DNA from: Bacillota bacterium
GTDB lineage: Bacteria; Bacillota; Clostridia; Acetivibrionales; DSM-1351
Assembly (NCBI GenBank): GCA_023412635.1
Contig: JAEYNI010000281.1
Span: 1-18,919, forward strand
Direction: 5' to 3'
Length of the DNA: 18,919 bases
In this document: in pieces, positions 1-7,443 of the stretch
Position numbering within the stretch: the stretch's first letter is position 1
Layout: the number at the start of each line of letters is the position of its first letter
Program-made: the position numbers and the translations under genes
The notes under the pieces: model-generated
What the model was told of the DNA's origin: nothing
The model's input: the letters and a program-made list of their open reading frames with translations, nothing else
Databases searched by the model: none

Positions 1-672
1 GTGCTGTATACCTGGGCAGGCCCGGAAATTGCCGTTGCTTCAACAAAAGCCTACAACACCCAGCTTACAGCATTGTATCTGGTAGCTCTTGACCTTGGAC
101 TTAAGAAGGGGACTATAACTCGGGAGCAGGCAAATGAAATCCTTGAAGAAATGAAGAAAGTTCCTTCTGGTATAGAAGAAATTTTGAAGAATAAGGATGG
201 CATTCAGAAATTTGCTCATGCCCACTTTAATTCAAAGAGTATTTTCTTTATAGGAAGAAGCCTTGATTATGCGCTTTCCATGGAAGGCTCACTGAAGCTG
301 AAGGAAATTTCCTACATTCACTCGGAGGCATATGCAGGCGGAGAGCTCAAGCACGGAACAATTGCTCTTATTGAAAAAGGAACGCTGGTAGTTTGCCCCA
401 TGACTCAGGATTCGCTGTTTGAGAAGATGATCAGCAACATCAGAGAAGTTAAAGCCAGAGGCGCAGTCGTGCTTGCAATAACACAGGAAAGACACAGAGA
501 AGAGCTGGAAAAAACGGCAGACATGGTTCTGACAATACCGGATGTGGATTCACTTGTAGCCCCAATATCAGCAGTAACACCGCTGCAGCTGTTTGCTTAC
601 TATATGGCAATTGAAAGAGGCTGTGACGTAGATAAGCCAAGGAATTTGGCGAAGTCGGTTACGGTGGAGTAG
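1..672 (+). CDS. glmS: GlmS C-terminal part (glutamine--fructose-6-phosphate aminotransferase)
   Basis: Partial gene: the reading frame is already open at base 1 and the start lies before the window. GlmS makes glucosamine-6-phosphate from fructose-6-phosphate and glutamine, the first step of amino-sugar and cell-wall precursor synthesis in the cytoplasm. The visible 223 codons cover the isomerase half. TWAGPEIAVASTKAYNTQL matches the end of the first SIS domain, and the second SIS domain follows (SIFFIGRSLDYALSMEGSLK, then EAYAGGELKHG). The protein ends DKPRNLAKSVTVE, the very conserved GlmS C-terminus, with a TAG stop at 670-672. Nothing in the visible part looks damaged. Its 3' end is the usual recognition site of TnsD-type Tn7 transposons, and Tn7-like relics follow downstream. 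Identification is secure. Confidence 0.97.
   Translation: MLYTWAGPEIAVASTKAYNTQLTALYLVALDLGLKKGTITREQANEILEEMKKVPSGIEEILKNKDGIQKFAHAHFNSKSIFFIGRSLDYALSMEGSLKLKEISYIHSEAYAGGELKHGTIALIEKGTLVVCPMTQDSLFEKMISNIREVKARGAVVLAITQERHREELEKTADMVLTIPDVDSLVAPISAVTPLQLFAYYMAIERGCDVDKPRNLAKSVTVE
630..672 (+). other. attTn7-like recognition sequence at the 3' end of glmS
   Basis: In Tn7, TnsD binds the last ~35-40 bp of glmS and directs insertion roughly 22-25 bp past the stop codon. The codons for the conserved tail DKPRNLAKSVTVE lie here. They are the natural binding site for a TnsD homologue in any host with a standard glmS. The tnsA/tnsE relics and end-like repeats downstream support use of this site in the past. 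No tnsD is visible in the window, so the assignment rests on position and context. Confidence 0.6.
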
Positions 673-693
673 GAGAGTGTGGGTGGTTGGTGG

Positions 694-763
694 TAAGGAA
701 CCATAAAAAAGTTTTAGAATTTACAATAAAGTTGTAGAATTTATAAAAAATATGTATAATTAC
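694..763 (+). repeat. Candidate Tn7-like right end: three degenerate 20-bp tandem repeats
   Basis: Three units repeat with a 20-bp period: AAAAAGTTTTAGAATTTA (706-723), AATAAAGTTGTAGAATTTAT (725-744) and a weaker copy around TATGTATAATTAC (751-763). Overlapping ~22-bp TnsB sites with about this spacing are what the right end of Tn7 shows. The Tn7 sites, as I remember them, contain ACAATAAAGT, which is also present here at 723-732. The array starts about 22 bp after the glmS stop, where Tn7 elements insert. The outer terminus is not clear: no TGT lies at the expected position near 694, so the end is either mutated or misjudged. Confidence 0.5.
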
Positions 764-992
764 ATGGTATAGATTGGTATGTATAAAATGGGTTATATTA
801 AGAAATGGTAAAGTTAGCATTGGTATTGAGATTATATGAATGAAAAAAATATTATTATTAAAATCAAAAATAAAGTCTTACTAAAAAAATGGGTCAGAAG
901 TATAAAAAGATATTTCTTATTGTAATTTGCCATTAAAGTATAAAAACTTAACTTTCAATGGCATTGATTAGAAAAAAGTCTAAGTGTTTGCA

Positions 993-1025
993 AGCGTCAC
1001 ATTTTTCGCGAAAAGTGTTGACGCT
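993..1025. repeat. Near-perfect 33-nt hairpin/palindrome
   Basis: The outer arms AGCGTCA (993-999) and TGACGCT (1019-1025) are perfect complements. Inside them lies the 12-bp palindrome TTTTCGCGAAAA, flanked by CAT/GTG pairing with one wobble, and a single T is bulged. No T-run follows, so it is not an obvious terminator. It could be an operator, the structure of a small RNA, or a relic of an inserted repeat. Function unknown. Confidence 0.5.
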
Positions 1026-1180
1026 CATCATGAAAAAGTTGAGTTTGCACAACAACCCACACCCTGCTTTTTCGAGGATTATCAGAAATGGTATTTTAAA
1101 AAGTAAGATTGTTTCCGTTTGGACGAAACTTCCGGCAGTGAGTCTTGGAGAGTTAACTTCTACGAAGCGGAAAATATCAG

Positions 1181-1219
1181 AGTGCAATCATTTACTTGTT
1201 TGAAGTATATGATTGCACT
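1181..1219. terminator. Stem-loop downstream of the Mrr-nSTAND3 gene, possible terminator
   Basis: A perfect 11-bp inverted repeat, AGTGCAATCAT (1181-1191) and ATGATTGCACT (1209-1219), encloses a 17-nt loop. It lies 25 bp beyond the stop codon of the minus-strand gene that ends at 1244, which is a normal place for its terminator. The T-rich tail is weak on both strands (TCTGATATTTTCC on the minus side), so termination efficiency is doubtful. Confidence 0.45.
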
Positions 1220-1243
1220 TTAGTTTCTCTCAAGGCACAATAG

Positions 1244-3604
1244 CTATCTTTCAAATATTGCCTCAACATCAGAAATACACATCTGTTCAGTTCCACCACT
1301 ACCATGATACTCATCGTCGTCATAGTCGTCATCGTAATCAGGTTCAAAGTGAGAATCAATAATGATGTCAAGACCATCTAAATTAAGATTCTTTTTAATC
1401 AGCTTATCTGCATGAATGGAAATTGTTTCGTCTAGTTCCGAAAGCTTTTCTGTTATTTCATTTTCTATGTCTTCCGCTACCCATTTTTCCAATGTTCGAG
1501 TTATTGCATCTCTATCAATTCCTATGCCTCCGTAGTCTCTATGAGAGTACATTTTCGTGTTTTCCTTAACTAAATCCTGGATATCATAATTTTCACAGTA
1601 TTCGCTAGCATCTACATTTTCCACATGTGAAGATATAGAATCGGTTATTATTGTTTGACATAACTTTTTAAACCATGAAATGTTAATATTATTTCTTTGA
1701 TAACATTGGGATAAAAGATTTATTGTAGCGATTAGTTCATCTAACTCCAAATCTATGAATAAATTACTAATACAATCTTCATCGGAAATAAATGAAGAAA
1801 ATGAGTAATACGAATATAGACTGTCACTAAGTAATATTTCTAAAATTTTGATATGTGGTAGCCATTCACTAGAAGACGGATAATAATATCCGTATGCGTT
1901 ATTTAAATAATCAATAATAGTTTGCTTATAATGCGGTTGATTTATGTTGTATTGGCAAACATTTGCTACTATGAAATAGTTTTTTTCATCTTGAGAGGAA
2001 AAGTCAATATTAAATATTTCTTCACTGGTAATAAACTCATAGAAAATAGCAGATAGATTCTCCTTTGCATAGCAACGCTCAAATTGAATAAAGTGTTTAA
2101 TTGAGTTTCTCACATTATTTAGTTCGTGCATATTATCGTTAAACACAGTCTTCATATAGTCGTTTACAGATGGATTTATTACGCCTACATGCATTGTTCC
2201 TTTATTATCTACTAGATTTATTATCGACTGATTTAAACGGGATAATACAGATTCATAATTATTTATTGTATAATCAACATTCTTCATTTTTGATAAGCGC
2301 TCATCAAAGCACTCCTTTAGAACACTATATTTAATTGTAGTATCGGTCAAAGAATATAATGTAGAAATGAATGCCCTGTCCACTTCTTTAAGTCGTCTCT
2401 CAAATTCATTTTTCCATATGTCATGTGGATAAGATAAATTTTGGAATATGTAGTCAAAGTAATCATCTGGAGACACTTTTAAATAATTAGTTCTATAAGT
2501 TACATGCTCTATTATTCGTGGAGTATAATTACTGTGCTGCACTATTTTTAAATAATTTTTATCCTTTTTGATAGATTCATAATACTCTCTCGGTATGTGT
2601 TTGTAAATTAAATGATTGTAAAAAATTTTTGCTTTTTCTAAAGTAGTTATATCATCCATATTTATAGTATGATTTTTGATTTTTTTCTCTTGGAGAAACA
2701 TTTTGAACTCATAAGATCTATCTTTAGCTTCATTAAAAATAGTAATTCTTGAGTTTAATATTATTTTTTTGTTTTTAAATAATTTTACGAACTTTATCAA
2801 TGATAGTAATTCACTCTCTTGAGTATTTTTCATATTAAAATAATGCTGCCCCAGGCAATCATCTAGCAAAACGATTTCCTTGCAATCCTTGTCACTAGAC
2901 ATGGATTTTTTGATGTCAGTTATATCCCCATTAGTAGTGTATCTTACTCTGTAACCCTGTACGGAAAAATATAAAACCAACATTTTTGACGTAATAGTTT
3001 TACCAACACCAGGACCGCCTGTTATCATTAACAAGCCGTTTTTATCTAAATATTCCACACATTGATTATATATTTCAGTCTGCACAAAGTATTTACTGTC
3101 TTCCTCGATGTCATTAAAAAGTGCTTCACAATCAATAAAAATATTTTGGTTGAAAATTTCATTTAATATATTTGAAGCATATAACCACAACTTGTAATGT
3201 TTTCTTACAACATCAACATTTTCAGGCAATCGTAGAAATTCATCTATTTCTGTTAGGGAAATAATATTTTGGTCTGAATCCATAAATTCAGCAAACATAT
3301 TATAGATTTCACTAATATTAGCATCAGTGAGTTGCATTCCACAGCAGACATAATATTGAGTTGGTTTCCATTTATAAACATTTTTGATTTCGTTTTTTAA
3401 GGTAGTCCTAAGATTTGAGAATGTACTGCCTATATAATGTTTTACCTGAATAATAATAGTATGTGTAACTGTATTATTGGTAAGATCAATGCCACCATCG
3501 CGCCCCTTAGCAAATAGGCGTAAATTTGTTGATAGCTTTTTTTCCATAACATCTTTACATAGGGCTTCAAATTCTATGTCATTTAAATTAAAATAGTTAT
3601 ACAT
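1244..3604 (-). CDS. Mrr-like nuclease fused to nSTAND3-type ATPase (probable antiphage protein)
   Basis: Predicted 786-aa cytoplasmic protein. I start it at the ATG at 3604 because AGGTG sits just upstream and the sequence then begins MYNYFNLNDIEFEALC, typical of Mrr_cat domains; the ATG at 3622 has no ribosome binding site. Residues ~1-110 are a restriction-endonuclease-fold domain with GRDGGID (34-40) and QVKHY (53-57), giving the D...QxK catalytic set. The P-loop GGPGVGKT follows at 196-203 and the Walker B region LLDDCLGQ at 246-253; the DD-x-LGQ form is characteristic of nSTAND3 NTPases. The remaining ~450 residues are helical and lack clear motifs, probably sensor repeats. The C-terminus carries an Asp-rich patch (PDYDDDYDDDE). 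STAND ATPases fused to nucleases are known antiphage sensors that cleave DNA when a viral protein is bound. That role is inferred here. The frame is intact and stands alone, opposite to its neighbours. Confidence 0.85.
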   Translation of the reverse strand: MYNYFNLNDIEFEALCKDVMEKKLSTNLRLFAKGRDGGIDLTNNTVTHTIIIQVKHYIGSTFSNLRTTLKNEIKNVYKWKPTQYYVCCGMQLTDANISEIYNMFAEFMDSDQNIISLTEIDEFLRLPENVDVVRKHYKLWLYASNILNEIFNQNIFIDCEALFNDIEEDSKYFVQTEIYNQCVEYLDKNGLLMITGGPGVGKTITSKMLVLYFSVQGYRVRYTTNGDITDIKKSMSSDKDCKEIVLLDDCLGQHYFNMKNTQESELLSLIKFVKLFKNKKIILNSRITIFNEAKDRSYEFKMFLQEKKIKNHTINMDDITTLEKAKIFYNHLIYKHIPREYYESIKKDKNYLKIVQHSNYTPRIIEHVTYRTNYLKVSPDDYFDYIFQNLSYPHDIWKNEFERRLKEVDRAFISTLYSLTDTTIKYSVLKECFDERLSKMKNVDYTINNYESVLSRLNQSIINLVDNKGTMHVGVINPSVNDYMKTVFNDNMHELNNVRNSIKHFIQFERCYAKENLSAIFYEFITSEEIFNIDFSSQDEKNYFIVANVCQYNINQPHYKQTIIDYLNNAYGYYYPSSSEWLPHIKILEILLSDSLYSYYSFSSFISDEDCISNLFIDLELDELIATINLLSQCYQRNNINISWFKKLCQTIITDSISSHVENVDASEYCENYDIQDLVKENTKMYSHRDYGGIGIDRDAITRTLEKWVAEDIENEITEKLSELDETISIHADKLIKKNLNLDGLDIIIDSHFEPDYDDDYDDDEYHGSGGTEQMCISDVEAIFER

Positions 3605-4039
3605 ACCAATCACCTGGTTCATAGCTTAACAAAAGCCATTATTTGTTTTCAACAATAAAATAAAATTCTTTTCGCATTTTATTATACAGCATTTTCCTAA
3701 AATTCACAATATAACTACTTTAGGTCAACTTAGAGCGAAATTCTTTTTGTATGGACAGATATTGAAAGGTTGGTCTTAGTGTAAATTAGTATTTGGTAAA
3801 ACAATTTGTAAATTTTAATAGAAGAATGGGAATTTGAAATACAAGATTGTCAATTTTGCTTTGCAATTTTTTTATTAAATATATTTACTATTTAGTTGCA
3901 ACCTGTTCAATAAAAGTAATAGCCAGAAATTTTGGTAAGCTTATGCTTCAGAATAGGTTAACCCGGGAACAGCATATATTATTTTTTTACAATCTTGGGC
4001 TATAATTATACAAATATAACATTTTGTGCATAATTATAG
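3605..4039. other. AT-rich intergenic region between divergent genes
   Basis: This holds the promoter region of the minus-strand nuclease-ATPase gene and, at its right edge, that of the HTH/tnsA relics. I see no coding region. A spaced inverted repeat, CTATAATTAT (4000-4009) and ATAATTATAG (4030-4039), lies directly before the -35-like TTGACA of the next feature and could be a second operator. Nothing else is recognisable. Confidence 0.5.
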
Positions 4040-4088
4040 TTGACACTAATATGAATAATTGTAATATTATTATAATTATTCATATTAG
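4040..4088 (+). promoter_or_regulatory. Promoter overlapped by a 43-bp palindrome (operator-like)
   Basis: TTGACA (4040-4045) and TAATAT (4062-4067), 16 bp apart, form a plausible sigma-A promoter. The palindrome at 4046-4088 is nearly perfect: 15-bp arms CTAATATGAATAATT and AATTATTCATATTAG, then one mismatched pair, then TAATA/TATTA around a central T at 4067. It fills the space from the -35 to the AGGAGG ribosome binding site (4087-4092) of the HTH gene at 4103. Placement across promoter and leader suggests autoregulation by that HTH protein, or an RNA hairpin that hides the ribosome binding site. Confidence 0.55.
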
Positions 4089-4102
4089 GAGGTTCAAATA
4101 TT

Positions 4103-4453
4103 ATGACTAAGTTAGTTAGAAAATCACAATCTATCCAAAGTATAGTAAAATAAAGATTTCCGGATATTATACGAAACGCTAAAGAGTTTAACTTTAATAG
4201 TGAAAATAAGGAAGCACAAATCATAACTGAAGATAACGACCACAGATATGTTCATAGAATTAAAGTTTACAAAAACGTAGTTATGCAGAATAATATTAAA
4301 GTTAATATTCCTAATAAAAAGAGAAACTATGCTAAAGATATTATAGCTATGAAAGATGAAGGCTATACTCAAGAAGAAATAGCAAGTATTCTTGGAATTT
4401 CTCAAAGTTATGTATCAAAAATTCTAAAACAGTATAATAGGGTTTTAAACTAA
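4103..4453 (+). pseudogene. Small HTH DNA-binding protein, broken by one in-frame stop
   Basis: The ATG at 4103 follows a good AGGAGG, but the frame stops after 16 codons (TAA at 4151-4153). The same frame then stays open for 99 more codons to TAA at 4451. The downstream part ends in a clear helix-turn-helix, YTQEEIASILGISQSYVSKI, like sigma-70 region 4 or resolvase-type HTH domains. Read-through would give about 115 residues, so a single nonsense mutation (probably of a Glu, Lys or Gln codon) is the simplest explanation. An internal ATG at 4283 could still give an HTH-only fragment, but I see no ribosome binding site for it. It lies just before the tnsA relic in the same direction, so it may once have regulated the tns genes through the palindrome upstream. 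Confidence 0.6.
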
Positions 4454-4530
4454 AAATTAAAAAGTGTAAATTTAACAATGGCATAGAAGTGTTAATTAAT
4501 TTTTAAATACTATTCGTTACTTATAAATAC

Positions 4531-4713
4531 ATGAAAATATATATACTTCTATGCAAAAGGATAAGTGATACTTTTAGGAGTAAGTATAGCCTGAATTGGG
4601 ATGAAAATAAAATTAAAAAATATATTAGTGAAGGACGAGGTCAAGGGGTAGGTAAAGATTATAAGCCATGGATCACCGTACATGACTTCCCTTCAGAAGG
4701 AATTATTTCGTGA
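4531..4713 (+). pseudogene. tnsA: TnsA N-terminal relic (Tn7-like transposase endonuclease subunit)
   Basis: The 60-codon frame contains KIKKYISEGRGQGVGKDYKP followed by WITVHDFPSEG. This matches the N-terminus of Tn7 TnsA (remembered as RRIKEGRGQGHGKDYIPW and LTVQEVPSSGR) with very few changes. TnsA cuts the 5' ends of the transposon beside TnsB. Here only the N-terminal start of the nuclease domain remains. The catalytic residues are lost, and homology ends near GIIS immediately before a TGA at 4711-4713. The next codon in the same frame already belongs to TnsE. A deletion therefore removed the rest of tnsA, all of tnsBCD and the start of tnsE. No convincing ribosome binding site precedes the ATG at 4531. 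Non-functional. Confidence 0.85.
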
Positions 4714-5514
4714 TTCCACCCTAAGCTTGAAAGACTAGAAGCTGATGGGAAACCGAGATATGTGAAAGACCCAACTAATAAGCCACTTGATAACGAAAAT
4801 ATTGAACTTGATACAACTGGACATGCTGCCGAAAAGCACACGAATAATAATATTATCGAACAACCACCGGTAATGTACAACTTTAAAAATAAACCAAGAA
4901 TATATAGGAAAAGTAACAAGAAAAGGAAAGTTCATACTGGAGATATTATTGTAATAGGTACAGGTAGAGACAGCGAAAATAATAATATCGGTTCTGCACA
5001 AGATTGGGTACTAGGAGGAAGTATACCTCAGATTGAATTCGATGGCTTAAAAATGGTTGACATGAGCATTTGCAAAGGGCTTGAAGAATTTTTTAGACTT
5101 ATTGCGCATTTACAAATAAATCATAAGAATCTTAATATGTCGTTCAGTGTTATTCCTTTACCCCCATTAAAAAGTTTTTCATATAACGAGGATGGAAGTA
5201 TGCGTTCATGCGCTATTGTTCAAATATCCCGTGAAGGGCATATTCCCTGCTACATAATTGAAGTTGACAGAGCTGATGATTGGTCTATCTCAACTTTGGT
5301 CGTTAAGCCTGTAAAAACCGAATTCTCTGATGTTCAGACATTCGAAAGCTTTACACAACGCCTGCTCATAGATTTGATTAATAACAACGGTCATTGGGAC
5401 CGTAAATTTTTCCGGAAAGAGGACAATTATATCTTTGAAACAGCTAAACATATACCTGGGCAGCCAATAATTAGATGGAGTGAAAGGATTGTTGAGAAAT
5501 TAAGTAGGAGCTGA
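4714..5514 (+). pseudogene. tnsE: TnsE C-terminal part (Tn7-like target-selection protein), truncated
   Basis: The open frame from FHPKLERLEADGKPRY to the TAA at 5512-5514 (about 266 codons) resembles the C-terminal half of TnsE, normally ~500-540 aa. I base this on the order HPKLERLE..G, a basic linker, and the C-terminal core with LPPLKSFSYNEDGSMRSCAI, then CYIIEVDRADDWSISTL, then NNNGHWDRK, and finally IIRWSERIVEKL. TnsE directs Tn7 to lagging-strand or plasmid replication targets. Its N-terminal half is missing; the sequence continues from the TnsA relic in the same frame across one TGA. A fragment starting at ATG 4762 could be translated, but with no tnsABC it has no partners here. A second, worse-preserved copy of the same C-terminus lies at 15471-15635. 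Confidence 0.75.
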
Positions 5515-6003
5515 TATTCTAAACGTTTTTACATATTACCGTTATACCTAAATTATTTTAAGCAAGAATTTGTAATTTGGTTTATTAGACTTGACCTAAT
5601 TCTTTTATACGAATAAAATTGTATAATAATAGTTGAAATTGTAAAATTGAGTAATTATATGCTTTGCTATGTAACAGATTAAGAAGAAAAAAAATACTTG
5701 ACCCTAAGACATTAAATACAAATAGTCACAGCTTGAGGAAATGCAATTAAATAGAAATGTCAGCAGCTATTCATGCCTATGGGCAACCCCGTTCTTTATG
5801 TGAATTGTTTTAAAGGAAATGGTTAATTTGACGACAACAAGAACGGTTAGCACGCGGGATTTTCAGGCAATGGAGGTTCAAAATTTCCTAATTTAAATTA
5901 GATATGGTCAAACTATGCGTCTAGCTAAAAAAATGAGCTGAACAGCCCAAAATAAGATTGATGATCTTAGAAAAATCAATTTGTTGAAAGGAGTGTAGAT
6001 AGA
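5515..6003. other. Intergenic leader before the four-gene helicase operon
   Basis: There is no convincing gene in these ~490 bases. A promoter candidate lies at 5591-5619, and the ribosome binding site AAAGGAG at 5988-5994 serves the gene at 6004. The middle part (about 5740-5900) is less AT-rich than its surroundings and may be a relic of coding sequence (one frame reads MSAAIHAYGQPRSLCELF then stop), but I cannot assign it. If the promoter is real, the mRNA leader is nearly 400 nt. Confidence 0.5.
5591..5619 (+). promoter_or_regulatory. Candidate sigma-A promoter for the 6004-15254 operon
   Basis: TTGACC (5591-5596) and TAAAAT (5614-5619) are 17 bp apart, a good match to the -35/-10 pattern. 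A second TATAAT at 5622-5627 is too far from this -35. It is the best-looking promoter between the TnsE relic and the operon. In AT-rich DNA such matches arise by chance, so this is tentative. Confidence 0.35.
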
Positions 6004-7443
6004 ATGCGAAAGGCGTTTGATACTTTTCTCCTGTCCGAAGTGTCTGCGGAATTAGCCGCTAAAAGTGGCGGACTTGAGCCGTATCGATATGAATGTGCTC
6101 ATTGCGGTGAAGATGTACGCCTTGCCGCTGTGAGTAGCGTTAACATGGTTTCGCATTTCAGACATCGCAGTGGAAATAATGACGTTGAGTGTGAAAATTA
6201 TCTTGGGCAATACGGAGCTATAAGTACAGACTCCCGTTCACGTATATGCAAGAATGAACGAGCTGAATTTTACTTTGACAATAGAACTAAGTTATTCTAT
6301 TTAGGGTTACGCTTATCCGATGGTGAGATTGCCGCCAATGAACAGCTAACAACTACTTTTGAGTTAAGAGCATTTGCGCAGGAGCAAGCTTTTTTTACAT
6401 TGAGCATTAACAGAAGAAATTTTGCTTCCGATATTCCGACGATGATTCCGATTCAGAAGTTCTCTTATAGCTATTTTTTGTCTAATACAATTAATGGTGT
6501 GAAACGCAAGTACGAGGTTTTCGAAAATAGCTGTAGCAACGCAGCAACTTTTTTTAAGATTCAAGGCAACGATAGCGATTATAAAGCAAAGCTGGTCCGT
6601 AGCTCAATATTGTACACAAATGTTCCATACTTAGTTGTTTTTCAAAGTCAATACTCGTCTCCGTGGGATAGAAGCCTACCAAGTGATATAAAGGTCGATG
6701 ATACATTTAGATTTGAAACAATGGGCAGGAAGTTCTTGGGGAAAACTTTGACCATTAAAGCTAAAACCGCTTTTGTTGATTCGTTGTTAATGTCGTGGGG
6801 TTATCGGTTGGAAGCTTCTGAAACATTGACATTATTATGGCCGCCTGCATCTTTGGTTGATGAAGTTTCCGTGATAAGGTCAAACAATGCTTATCTGTAT
6901 TCCAGTTTTGAATTAGAAGCTTATGGTAACATAAATGTACATTCTAATGATATTTGTAGGATTGCAAATGGCATTTCACGGGTATCAGTTAATGCAAGAA
7001 TAAAGGTTTATAGTAAGAATACAGATATTGTTATCGACGAGGAGAACCGACATTCAGTGAGTTTTGACCAGATCAATATAGAAGAGATTCCAGAAACCGC
7101 TTATACGATTTCTGATGACAGCACACACTTTTTGTTTAATAGTTCCGGCGTTGGTTCTTTGACTAAAGGCCAGAGCGTTTTTCTTACTCCTGACTCTGTA
7201 ATAAGAAGATACCTGTTTGGTTATATGAATGGTTGTATATATCTTCCGAGACGAACCGAATTTACTGGAGAACGGTTACTTAAAGACGTTCTTGCCTATT
7301 ACAAACGGACAGAATCTTTTACTTGGGATGACTTTGATTCGATTGAACTTAGCAAGACCGCTTTTCGTTACATCGAGAGTTGTGAAGAATCGGGTTTGAT
7401 AAATTCTGCGGTAAAACACTTTATCGAGGAGGGACGGATATGA
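6004..7443 (+). CDS. Protein with CoiA-like zinc-finger N-terminus (operon gene 1)
   Basis: A 479-aa protein starting at ATG 6004, preceded by AAAGGAG. Residues 28-66 form a zinc-binding motif: C31-x2-C34 (YECAHCGEDVRL), then SHFRH with H51 and H54, then C63 in DVECENY. This layout, with the HFRH box, is typical of the N-terminal domain of competence protein CoiA and of CoiA-like proteins common in defence islands. The following ~410 residues look beta-rich and have no motif I can name; I do not see the CoiA nuclease core. There is no signal peptide or membrane segment. The stop codon overlaps the start of the next gene (ATGA at 7440-7443), so the pair is translationally coupled and belongs to one operon with the helicase. 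It may be a nucleic-acid-binding or recognition subunit; that is inference. Confidence 0.75.
   Translation: MRKAFDTFLLSEVSAELAAKSGGLEPYRYECAHCGEDVRLAAVSSVNMVSHFRHRSGNNDVECENYLGQYGAISTDSRSRICKNERAEFYFDNRTKLFYLGLRLSDGEIAANEQLTTTFELRAFAQEQAFFTLSINRRNFASDIPTMIPIQKFSYSYFLSNTINGVKRKYEVFENSCSNAATFFKIQGNDSDYKAKLVRSSILYTNVPYLVVFQSQYSSPWDRSLPSDIKVDDTFRFETMGRKFLGKTLTIKAKTAFVDSLLMSWGYRLEASETLTLLWPPASLVDEVSVIRSNNAYLYSSFELEAYGNINVHSNDICRIANGISRVSVNARIKVYSKNTDIVIDEENRHSVSFDQINIEEIPETAYTISDDSTHFLFNSSGVGSLTKGQSVFLTPDSVIRRYLFGYMNGCIYLPRRTEFTGERLLKDVLAYYKRTESFTWDDFDSIELSKTAFRYIESCEESGLINSAVKHFIEEGRI

Larger units (their letters stand above)
764..1243. other. Gene-poor stretch between the right-end repeats and the Mrr-nSTAND3 gene
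   Basis: I see no convincing gene here. Short open frames exist on both strands (for example 958-1203 + and 948-1187 -), but neither has a good ribosome binding site or recognisable protein motifs. The part up to about 950 is very AT-rich. Two hairpins stand out, at 993-1025 and 1181-1219, and are listed separately. Confidence 0.5.

Noticed and set aside
958..1203. 81-codon open frame on the + strand and an overlapping 79-codon frame on the - strand (948-1187)
   Set aside because: Neither has a ribosome binding site or motifs, they shadow each other, and the + frame runs through the hairpin at 993-1025.
1290..1345. Short tandem-like GTCGTCATCGT pattern
   Set aside because: It encodes the Asp-rich patch near the C-terminus of the Mrr-nSTAND3 protein; codon-level repetition, not a repeat element.
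4124..4405. 93-codon minus-strand frame
   Set aside because: It is the antisense of the broken HTH gene, whose + frame has a clear helix-turn-helix.
5789..5846. Inverted repeat CCGTTCTT / AAGAACGG in the operon leader
   Set aside because: Only 8-bp arms separated by 42 bp; expected by chance often enough not to be called a structure.
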